From: an uncultured Eubacteriales bacterium
Lineage (GTDB): Bacteria > Bacillota > Clostridia > Oscillospirales > CAG-272
Direction of reading: 5' to 3'
Assembly: GCA_934467435.1 (NCBI GenBank)
Contig: CAKSLR010000016.1
Location: forward strand, 1-19,791
Length of the DNA stretch: 19,791 bases
Part shown: piece by piece, positions 14,009 to 19,791 of the stretch
Layout: every line of letters starts with the position of its first letter
Numbering within the stretch: position 1 is the first letter of the stretch
The notes under the pieces: model-generated
Told to the model about the DNA's origin: nothing
Databases searched by the model: none
The model's input: the letters and a program-made list of their open reading frames with translations, nothing else
Translations under genes and position numbers: made by a program

Positions 14009-14374
14009 TTATGTGTTTCCACTCGGGGGTGCTGATCCGGCGGCAAGCAATGCCGTAATTTCCGCTTCCGTCAGGGGGCGGCAGCAAAGCCCATCCGGCA
14101 ACGGGAAGTCGGCACCGCCCAGTCGATGCGGGGCGGCGGCAAGCACTGCTTTTTGCGCGTGGCGCAGCCGCTTCAAGCGGTATTCTGCCCGCGCGGCAGC
14201 GGCATAGGTTTCGGTTTTCCACACCGCGGCAAGGACTGCCGGCGGGTGGGCACGGGTGTATTTGGCACCGCCCGCGCGGCGGCCGCTGTGCGCTGCCATC
14301 CGCCTTGCCACATCCGTGGTAATACCGGTATAATATTCGCCCGTTTTGCATTGTAGCAGATATAAATACGCCAT
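14009..14374 (-). CDS. GIY-YIG domain protein, UPF0213 (YhbQ-like)
   Basis: The 121-residue protein starts YLYLLQCKTGEYYTGITTDVARRMAAH, matching the GIY-YIG core: paired Tyr/Gly strands and the conserved Arg. It continues with GGAKYTRAHPP and ends the domain at AEYRLKRL, which carries the expected catalytic Glu. This single-domain UPF0213 group is usually 80-100 residues; here a roughly 40-residue Ala/Pro-rich tail follows. The family is related to the SLX1 and UvrC nuclease domains; nuclease activity is reported for some members and the cellular role is poorly known. The ribosome site is weak (AAGGCGG). It stands alone with its own consensus promoter. Confidence 0.88.
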   Translation of the reverse strand: MAYLYLLQCKTGEYYTGITTDVARRMAAHSGRRAGGAKYTRAHPPAVLAAVWKTETYAAAARAEYRLKRLRHAQKAVLAAAPHRLGGADFPLPDGLCCRPLTEAEITALLAAGSAPPSGNT

Positions 14375-14394
14375 ACGCCACCGCCTTTTTTCTC

Positions 14395-14423
14395 ATTGTA
14401 CCATACCCGCGCAAAAATGTCAA
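14395..14423 (-). promoter_or_regulatory. Promoter of the GIY-YIG gene
   Basis: On the complement strand, a perfect TTGACA (14423-14418), 17-bp spacer and TACAAT (14400-14395) give a strong sigma-A promoter about 20 bases from the start codon. It diverges from the promoter at 14431. Confidence 0.82.
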
Positions 14424-14430
14424 AAGGCAG

Positions 14431-14459
14431 TTGACTTTTTTTTGCATTTGTGGTAGAGT
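14431..14459 (+). promoter_or_regulatory. Promoter of the isomerase-esterase-GH43 operon
   Basis: TTGACT, a 17-bp spacer and TAGAGT sit 43 bases before the first gene. The -35 boxes of the two divergent promoters are seven bases apart, so a single regulator bound here could affect both. Confidence 0.65.
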
Positions 14460-14501
14460 AAGAGGAGAATACACGGCATACGCCGCAAAGGAGAAATCAG
14501 G

Positions 14502-15236
14502 ATGGAATACGGTCTGCAACTGTACAGCGTACGTGACGCAATGGCAGAGGATATGGAAAAAACACTGGCGGCGGTTGCCGCCATCGGCTACAAAAAGGTA
14601 GAGTTTGCCGGGTTCTTCGGTCACCCGGCAGAAGAGGTTGCCGCATGGCTGAAACAATACGGTCTGACCGTGTGCAGCACGCACACCCCCGCAAGCGAAC
14701 TGCTGCCCGGCTGCCTTGCCGAAACCATTGCCTATCACAAGGCAATCGGCAATCCGTTCATCATCATTCCGGGGTATGACGCCTCTACCCCCGCAAAAAT
14801 GGATGAGTTGGTCAACCTGATCAACGAGGTGCAGCCGAAACTGGAAAAAGAGGGCATCCGCCTCGGCTACCACAACCACCACCGCGAATTTTTGCCGCTT
14901 TATGAGGGCGGCTATCGGATTCACGATGAGCTTTACCGCCGCACGAACGTTGCCCTGCAGATCGATACCTACTGGGCATATGTCGCAGGCTGCGACCCTG
15001 TTGCATTGCTGGAAAAGGAAAAAGACCGCGTGCCGGTGATTCACCTCAAGGACGGTGACCTTTCGCACAACGGAAAATCACTCGGTCTCGGTACCGCGCC
15101 GGTCGGCGAGGTTTATCGCACCGCCTGCCGCCTGGGCATGAATATCGTTGTGGAAAGCGAGGGGCAGGATCCCGATGGCATTTCCGAAGTGACCCGCTGC
15201 TTCCGTTACCTGAAGGAAGCGGAGAAAACGGTATGA
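14502..15236 (+). CDS. Sugar phosphate isomerase/epimerase (xylose isomerase-like TIM barrel)
   Basis: This 244-residue protein of the AP_endonuc_2/xylose isomerase-like family has the expected metal-site segments around the barrel. They are KKVEFAGFFG near residue 31, STHTPAS, IRLGYHNHHREF, VALQIDTYW, PVIHLKDGD and IVVESEGQ, giving the usual Glu, Asp, His and Glu ligands. Members isomerise or epimerise sugars, inositols and keto-sugars, and the substrate cannot be predicted from the fold. AAAGGAG supports the start. The gene is first in an operon with an esterase and GH43, so a hemicellulose- or pectin-derived sugar is likely. Its stop overlaps the next start as ATGA. Confidence 0.85.
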   Translation: MEYGLQLYSVRDAMAEDMEKTLAAVAAIGYKKVEFAGFFGHPAEEVAAWLKQYGLTVCSTHTPASELLPGCLAETIAYHKAIGNPFIIIPGYDASTPAKMDELVNLINEVQPKLEKEGIRLGYHNHHREFLPLYEGGYRIHDELYRRTNVALQIDTYWAYVAGCDPVALLEKEKDRVPVIHLKDGDLSHNGKSLGLGTAPVGEVYRTACRLGMNIVVESEGQDPDGISEVTRCFRYLKEAEKTV

Positions 15237-16276
15237 TTTTCAAAAACGCCGAATTTTTCAATGTTTCCGACCTGACGCCCGACACGGTGCACGGCGGCTA
15301 TGTTCTTCACCGTCTGCCTACCTCGCTGGAAGGGGTGATGGCGGGGGGCGGGAACGCCAACCGCGATGCTACTGGCGTGGAGATCCGCTTTGTTATGCGC
15401 GGCGACCGCGTGACGTTGCGCCTTGCCGCCGTGCCGGAGCCGGATAACGAGGGGCGGCATTTTATCGGCAACTGTCGGGTGTCGGTTTACTACGGCAACA
15501 TGCTCGGCGGTTGGTGGGATCAGGAAAAAGATCGCCATATCGGAGAGGATGTGACCGACCTGGTGATCTGCCGTCCCCCGGAAATGGAGACCTGCCGCGC
15601 CATCAGCCGCGCCGCCGATTTTCCTTACGCGGCGGATGTCGTGCGCGTACTGCTCGAGCCGGGGCACTACCGTTTCTTTGATATCATCGGGGATATAGAA
15701 CCCCCGAAGCCGGAGCAGCTTCCCGAGCGCCGTTATGTGGCGTACGGTTCCTCCATCACGCACGGCAGTCTCGGTCTTTCCACAGCCTGGTACTATCCCA
15801 CCCGCGTGGGGGCATATTTCCGTGCGGAGACGCGCAACCTCGGGTTCGCGGGCAGTTGCCGACTGGAGCCGGAGGTAGCGGATGCCCTTGCCGCCCTGGA
15901 TTTTGATGTGGCGACGCTGGAGGTCGGCATTAACGTGTTGGGAATGCCGGAAGAAGAGTTTGACCGCCGCGTGCGGAACCTGATTGCAACGGTGGCGGGC
16001 GCGCATCCGACGGCGGAAATTTTCTGTATTTCACCGTTTTACTGTCATGCGGACTGGCGCGGGGATCGGGCGCCGATGGCGTTCCGCCGGATTGTTGCCC
16101 GCGCGGTTGCCGATTACGCCTCGCCGCATGTCCACGAGATCAACGGACTCTCCTGCCTTGGCAGTGCGGATGGGCTTTCCTGTGACCTGGTGCACCCCAG
16201 CCCGATCGGTACCGATCGGATTGCGTCCGCGCTGATTACGCAAATGAAACCGTATATTCCCGGAGGTTTGGTATGA
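15233..16276 (+). CDS. SGNH/GDSL-family hydrolase, probable carbohydrate esterase
   Basis: The 347-residue protein has an N-terminal beta-rich domain (about 1-165) and a C-terminal SGNH hydrolase. Its blocks are VAYGSSITHGS (block I, catalytic Ser about residue 172), LGFAGSCRLEP (block II Gly), TLEVGINVLG (block III Asn) and DLVHPSPIG (block V Asp and His). This two-domain plan resembles carbohydrate esterases that remove acetyl groups from xylan or other glycans. There is no signal peptide, so the substrate should be intracellular. It joins both neighbours by ATGA overlaps. Acetyl ester specificity is inference; a longer acyl chain or another ester is possible. Confidence 0.85.
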   Translation: MIFKNAEFFNVSDLTPDTVHGGYVLHRLPTSLEGVMAGGGNANRDATGVEIRFVMRGDRVTLRLAAVPEPDNEGRHFIGNCRVSVYYGNMLGGWWDQEKDRHIGEDVTDLVICRPPEMETCRAISRAADFPYAADVVRVLLEPGHYRFFDIIGDIEPPKPEQLPERRYVAYGSSITHGSLGLSTAWYYPTRVGAYFRAETRNLGFAGSCRLEPEVADALAALDFDVATLEVGINVLGMPEEEFDRRVRNLIATVAGAHPTAEIFCISPFYCHADWRGDRAPMAFRRIVARAVADYASPHVHEINGLSCLGSADGLSCDLVHPSPIGTDRIASALITQMKPYIPGGLV

Positions 16277-17130
16277 AATTGGAAGAAATTCACATTCGCG
16301 ACCCGTTCATTTTGCCAGCGGACGGGCGATATTATCTGTATGGCACGCGCGGCTCTTCCTCTTACGGAATCGGGCGGGGTTTAGATGTATATGTCAGCGA
16401 CGATCTGATGGATTGGAGTGAGCCGCATGAGGCGTTCACCCGCCCGGCGGATTTTTGGGCAGACCGGGATTTTTGGGCGCCGGAAGTTCATGCGTTCGGC
16501 GGCAAATACTATATGTTCGCCAGTTTTAAGGCGGAAGGAAAATGCCGTGGCACGCAGATTTTGTGCGCCGACAGCCCGATGGGACCCTTTCTGCCGATCA
16601 CCGAAGAACCCGTGACCCCGCGGGACTGGGAGTGCCTTGACGGCACGCTTTACGTCAGCCCGGCGGGCAGACCCTACCTGATTTTCTGCCATGAGTGGCT
16701 GCAGATCAAGGACGGCGCCATGTGCGCGGTGGAACTGACCCCCGACCTGCGCGAACGGGCAGGGGAAGTGCGCACGCTGTTCCACGCCTCCGAACCGGCG
16801 TGGGTGAACAAGGCGGGTGAGAATTTTGTAACGGACGGTCCCTATCCCGTGCGCCTGTCGGACGGCAAGCTGCTTTTGCTGTGGTCAAGTTTTGCCGCAG
16901 ACGGGCGGTATGTAGAAGCGATGGCGGTCTCGGACAATGGCGATATTACCGGCCATTTTCATCATCTTGCCGAGCCGCTTCTCCCCGGTGACGGGGGGCA
17001 CGGCATGGTGTTCCGCACCTATGACGGCAGAATGATGTTTGTGATGCATGCGCCGAATGTGGGACCGAAGGAGCGCCCCTGCCTGATTGAGGTCGAAGAA
17101 AAGGACGGCAGACTGGTTGCCAAAATCTGA
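16273..17130 (+). CDS. Glycoside hydrolase family 43 protein, cytoplasmic
   Basis: The 285-residue five-bladed propeller protein is of the GH43 type, a family mainly of beta-xylosidases and alpha-arabinofuranosidases. IRDPFI carries the base Asp10, FWAPEVH (67-73) is typical, and ECLDGTL carries Asp123, the pKa modulator. The position of the general acid reads FVTDGPYP, with Asp188 where many members have Glu; Glu183 lies nearby. I recall the TDGP form in a GH43 subgroup, so it need not be inactive. No signal peptide or binding module is present, so it acts on imported oligosaccharides. It overlaps the esterase gene by ATGA, and its TGA opens the terminator shared with pepT. Confidence 0.88.
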   Translation: MKLEEIHIRDPFILPADGRYYLYGTRGSSSYGIGRGLDVYVSDDLMDWSEPHEAFTRPADFWADRDFWAPEVHAFGGKYYMFASFKAEGKCRGTQILCADSPMGPFLPITEEPVTPRDWECLDGTLYVSPAGRPYLIFCHEWLQIKDGAMCAVELTPDLRERAGEVRTLFHASEPAWVNKAGENFVTDGPYPVRLSDGKLLLLWSSFAADGRYVEAMAVSDNGDITGHFHHLAEPLLPGDGGHGMVFRTYDGRMMFVMHAPNVGPKERPCLIEVEEKDGRLVAKI

Positions 17131-17174
17131 AGAAGAAAAGCTCCGTGGCACAGCCACGGGGCTTTTCTTCTTCA
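17128..17174. terminator. Bidirectional terminator between the GH43 gene and pepT
   Basis: A 22-bp stem (17128-17149 with 17153-17174), with one T-G pair, closes an ACA loop. The outer arms are AAGAAGAAAAG and CTTTTCTTCTT, giving a U-rich end either way. The terminal triplets are the GH43 TGA stop (17128-17130) and the complement of the pepT TGA stop (17172-17174), as at mecA/rpiB. Confidence 0.92.
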
Positions 17175-18383
17175 GTGGGCGAAGCGCCGCACGATCTTGC
17201 AGAGAACCTCGGTCATTTTCTCCAGGGCATCGCAGGGGATATACTCCGTGCGGCTGTGAAAGTTCATGCCGCCGGTGGAGAGATTGGGGCAGGGCAGCCC
17301 GGCGAAAGAGAGACGGGCGCCGTCCGTCCCGCCGCGGATGGGATTGATAATCGGCGTGACCCCGACGGCAAGCATGGCGGCGCGGGCATTTTCCATCAGG
17401 GCGGGATATTGCTCGATGATCTCTTTCATATTGTAGTAGCTGTCACGGACCGTGGCGCGGATGCAGCCGCCGCCGAACGCGGCATCGGTCTTTTCGGCAA
17501 GGGTAAGAAAATATGCTTTCTTCTCTTCAAATTTTTTCTTATCATGGTCCCGCAGGATGTAGGTGGCGTGCAACTCTTCCACACCGCCGGATACTTCATC
17601 CGCCATGTAAAAACCCTCGTATCCTTCGGTCGTATCGGGGCGTTCCGCTGTCGGTAATCCCGCATGGAAGGCGGCGAACAGGTCGATCGCATTCTTCATG
17701 ATTCCCTTGCCGCTGCCGGGGTGGGTACTGACGCCGTGGATGGTCAGTTCCCCCGCCGCGGCATTGAAATTCTCGTATTCCAGTTCTCCGAGGGCGCCGC
17801 CATCTACCGTGTATCCGAAATCTGCCCCGAAGGCGGCAACATCAAAGTGGTCGGTGCCGCGTCCGATTTCTTCATCCGGTGTAAACGCGATTTTGACCGT
17901 ACCGTGCTTTTCTTCGGGGTGGGCAAGAAAATAGGCAAGCATCGACATGATCTCGGCAACGCCCGCCTTGTCATCGGCGCCGAGCAGGGTCTTTCCGTCC
18001 GTGGTGATGATGTCGCTTCCCACCCAGCGGGCAAGTTCCCCACCTGCGGGGATCCGATACTGCCCTTCGGCATCCAGTACCAAGTCTCCGCCGGTATAGT
18101 GGTGGATGACGGCGTGCACATCCTTGCCACTGACGGCAGGCGAGGTATCGACATGAGAAAGAAAGGCAAGGGTGGGCTTTCCCTCTGTGTTGGCAGGCAA
18201 AGTGGCACATACGTAGCCAAAGCCGTCCATGGTGGCGCAAAGCCCCATGGCAAGCAATTCGTCCCGCAGGTCGGCAAGCAGTACACGCTGCCCTGCGGTG
18301 CTGGGATAGACATCGGCACCGGCGTGCGGGTCGGATGTGGTTTCATAACGGATATAACGAAGAAAACGTTCGGTTGCGGTCAT
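17172..18383 (-). CDS. pepT: Peptidase T (tripeptide aminopeptidase)
   Basis: PepT is a cytoplasmic di-zinc M20B peptidase that releases the N-terminal residue of tripeptides. The 403-residue protein has the metal and catalytic motifs in order: AFLSHVDTSP, KTLLGADDKAGVAEIM, FTPDEEIGRGTDHFD, then the dimerisation-domain GVSTHPGSGKGIMKNA. Near the end come NPIRGGTDGARLSF and NLSTGGMNFHSRTEYIPC, carrying the last His ligand. Length is normal. The ATG at 18383 follows GAGGTG on the complement strand; the frame stays open upstream through the promoter and terminator and those starts are rejected. It is a single-gene unit with its own promoter. Confidence 0.95.
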   Translation of the reverse strand: MTATERFLRYIRYETTSDPHAGADVYPSTAGQRVLLADLRDELLAMGLCATMDGFGYVCATLPANTEGKPTLAFLSHVDTSPAVSGKDVHAVIHHYTGGDLVLDAEGQYRIPAGGELARWVGSDIITTDGKTLLGADDKAGVAEIMSMLAYFLAHPEEKHGTVKIAFTPDEEIGRGTDHFDVAAFGADFGYTVDGGALGELEYENFNAAAGELTIHGVSTHPGSGKGIMKNAIDLFAAFHAGLPTAERPDTTEGYEGFYMADEVSGGVEELHATYILRDHDKKKFEEKKAYFLTLAEKTDAAFGGGCIRATVRDSYYNMKEIIEQYPALMENARAAMLAVGVTPIINPIRGGTDGARLSFAGLPCPNLSTGGMNFHSRTEYIPCDALEKMTEVLCKIVRRFAH

Positions 18384-18408
18384 AATGGCACCTCTTTGTT
18401 TTTTCCTT

Positions 18409-18437
18409 ATTGTAGCATAAAGCGAAAGGAAAGTCCA
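18409..18437 (-). promoter_or_regulatory. Promoter of pepT
   Basis: On the complement strand, TGGACT (18437-18432), a 17-bp spacer and TACAAT (18414-18409) with a TGC extension lie about 25 bases before the start codon. The -35 is modest and the extended -10 likely compensates. Confidence 0.65.
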
Positions 18438-18444
18438 TATCCGG

Positions 18445-18484
18445 CGAAAAAAACGCCCCCGCTTTCGCGGGGACGTTTTTTTCG
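18445..18484 (-). terminator. Intrinsic terminator of the right-edge modular protein gene
   Basis: On the complement strand CGAAAAAAACGTCCCCGC pairs over 18 positions, one T-G, with GCGGGGGCGTTTTTTTCG around a GAAA tetraloop. The seven-T run gives the U-tract. It starts three bases after the stop of the modular gene and lies before the pepT promoter. In the other direction the T-G pair becomes a C-A mismatch. Confidence 0.92.
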
Positions 18485-18487
18485 GAT

Positions 18488-19791
18488 TTAACGATACGAA
18501 ATCACAGGGGTGATGAATGCCATCTCTCCGTAGTCGATGGCGGTATTGCGGCGAACGGCAAAGCAGATGGTGTCCCCCGCCGTGACCGATATGCCGGTGG
18601 GGAAGGGGCATGCCGACCATGCGGCGGAAAGAATATCGGTTCTTCCGCCCGCGGTGTAGGTCTCCCCGGTTTCATAGGTAAAAGCGTTTCCGTTTGCCGG
18701 CCAAATCTGCGTACCGTTTTTGTAGATGGTCAGGCAGAGCCCGCGTTTGCCCGCCCGGTCGGAGCCGACAAACAGCTCGGCAAGTTGCACATCTACCACG
18801 CCGTTTTTCGGCGCCGTATAACAAACGGCAGTGGCATAGTTGGTCACCAGCGCCAGTTTTCCTTGGGTGAGGTACAGTCCGCCTGCGGTCCATGCGTGTG
18901 CATCCCCGGTTCGGAACAGGAGATGGTACGTGGCGTCCATGTACCCGTAGGGGGTGTAATTGCCGTCCGTACCCAGACAACCGGCGGTAAAGCCGCCGCG
19001 GAACGAGCCGAACGCGCCGTTTGTGGTAAAGGTCGGCCATGCATCGGTTTGCGGGGAAAAGACGGCGGTGTTCGGTGTTTCGGTGTGGTAACGGCGCAAC
19101 TCCGGCTGGAGGAGGATGGCGCTCCATTTGCCCTCGTACTGCGCGGAAACGAACGAGAGCGCCTCTCCCTTCGTCAGTTCAATGGTGCCGAGGTCATTGC
19201 GGAGGCTGAGGGCGATCTCCCGCTGGGTGGTGGTCGGCGTAATCAGACGCCAGGTGGTTTTGTCGGCAAACGAACCGTTCCGGCTCGGCCAGATCATGCG
19301 GTCGCCCTGGAAAATGGCGAAGTAGCCGGCATTGTTGCCGCCGCCGATGTTCGGGGCGCTGAAATTTGCGGGAGTAATATCGTACGTGCCGCTCTCTTCT
19401 GCTGTGTAGCGCATGACGGCAAGATGGTTCGCCTGCGAGGCGAAGCGGTAACCCATGGAAACGAAGAAACCGCCCTGCTTGCCCCAGAGATTGGCGATGT
19501 CGCCGTCCTTGCAGATCCAACGGTTCTGCTCGTTGTATCCGTTATAGGGAACGAAACTGCCGAAGTCGGTGGCATTCATATAGCCCAGTTCCCATCCGCC
19601 GCGGTAGGTGACACCCGTGCCGCTGATGGTCGGGGTATTGCTGCCGAAAGAGGTGAAGACCGTTACATTGGCGTTGCTTTCCACATCGGTGCCGTGGACG
19701 TTGTAGGCGTTCCGCAACAGGAAACGGGAATAGTCATCGGTGAGTTGTGTGGGGTAGGTATTGCCCGAAATCGTGTCATCGTCTGCGCAGA
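18488..19791 (-). CDS. Modular protein sharing the repeat of the large secreted protein (5' end beyond window)
   Basis: The frame is open from the stop at 18488 to the right edge, so at least 434 codons are present and the start and any signal peptide lie outside. A TTG at 19717 is just an internal codon. Two module copies are visible. The first runs from YRGGWELGYMNATDFGSFVPY through GYFAIFQGDRMIWP to ELTKGEALSF. The second runs from FRGGFTAGCL through ICKNG-type KNGTQIWP to ISVTAGDTICFAVRR. Both match modules in the 10417-13776 protein, closely at GYFAIF...M.WP and YTAP..G. The protein ends right after the second module (ITPVISYR), without the tandem C-terminal domain. No catalytic motif is seen. 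A secreted, glycan-binding role is inference. Confidence 0.85.
   Translation of the reverse strand, partial: CADDDTISGNTYPTQLTDDYSRFLLRNAYNVHGTDVESNANVTVFTSFGSNTPTISGTGVTYRGGWELGYMNATDFGSFVPYNGYNEQNRWICKDGDIANLWGKQGGFFVSMGYRFASQANHLAVMRYTAEESGTYDITPANFSAPNIGGGNNAGYFAIFQGDRMIWPSRNGSFADKTTWRLITPTTTQREIALSLRNDLGTIELTKGEALSFVSAQYEGKWSAILLQPELRRYHTETPNTAVFSPQTDAWPTFTTNGAFGSFRGGFTAGCLGTDGNYTPYGYMDATYHLLFRTGDAHAWTAGGLYLTQGKLALVTNYATAVCYTAPKNGVVDVQLAELFVGSDRAGKRGLCLTIYKNGTQIWPANGNAFTYETGETYTAGGRTDILSAAWSACPFPTGISVTAGDTICFAVRRNTAIDYGEMAFITPVISYR

Noticed and set aside
18384..18620. N-terminal extension of pepT
   Set aside because: The extension would read through the pepT promoter and the neighbouring terminator, and the peptide is not PepT-like; the ATG at 18383 has a good ribosome site and family N-terminus.
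19715..19717. Start of the right-edge modular protein at an internal TTG
   Set aside because: The same frame continues without a stop to the window edge with a similar composition, and no ribosome site precedes the TTG.
1..19791. Mobile element, prophage, CRISPR or defence system
   Set aside because: No transposase, integrase, repeat array, nuclease-toxin pair or tRNA-associated junction was seen; the only nuclease-like gene is the ordinary GIY-YIG UPF0213 protein.

Overview
The window looks like a chromosomal segment of a moderately GC-rich, low-GC-lineage Gram-positive bacterium of the class Clostridia, probably an uncultured gut or rumen fibre user of the Oscillospiraceae/Ruminococcaceae type. 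This rests on MecA, a guanine-type riboswitch, PlsY, AGGAGG-like ribosome sites, consensus -10/-35 promoters with TG-extended -10 boxes, many ATGA gene overlaps, and secreted proteins with a C-terminal domain I associate with clostridial surface proteins. The taxonomic call is inference. I see no mobile element, CRISPR array, tRNA or rRNA.

Left part (1-7253), housekeeping. The edge holds the first codons of a leftward gene, probably xpt, behind a purine riboswitch, a terminator and an extended -10 promoter. Rightward follow wecB (UDP-GlcNAc 2-epimerase) and mecA (ClpC adaptor). A leftward operon starts at a strong promoter (7248-7276) and reads plsY, a Methyltransf_32-type methyltransferase, folC, tsaE, tsaB, rpiB. 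Three successive junctions are 4-base ATGA overlaps. A 46-base perfect hairpin ends both this operon and mecA, and its outer triplets are the two stop codons.

Middle part (7317-14423), uronate catabolism and a secreted protein. A rightward operon encodes KDG kinase, a KDPG aldolase fused to a VOC-like domain, and a cytoplasmic polysaccharide-deacetylase-family enzyme. Next, from its own promoter, comes a 1119-residue secreted protein with three copies of a beta-rich module and a tandem C-terminal domain. A 42-residue peptide gene and a strong terminator follow. A small GIY-YIG protein is encoded leftward.

Right part (14431-19791). A rightward operon encodes a sugar isomerase/epimerase, an SGNH esterase and a GH43 glycosidase, all without signal peptides and joined by ATGA overlaps. 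It meets leftward pepT at a second hairpin whose ends are stop codons. The window ends inside another leftward modular protein that carries two more copies of the same module.

Working model (inference): secreted modular proteins bind a plant or host glycan. Acetylated, uronate-containing oligosaccharides are taken up by transporters outside the window, deacetylated inside the cell by the deacetylase and SGNH esterase, trimmed by GH43, and the uronate part is fed through KDG and KDPG to pyruvate and glyceraldehyde-3-phosphate. The modular protein family with its companion peptide is the part most likely to be undescribed.
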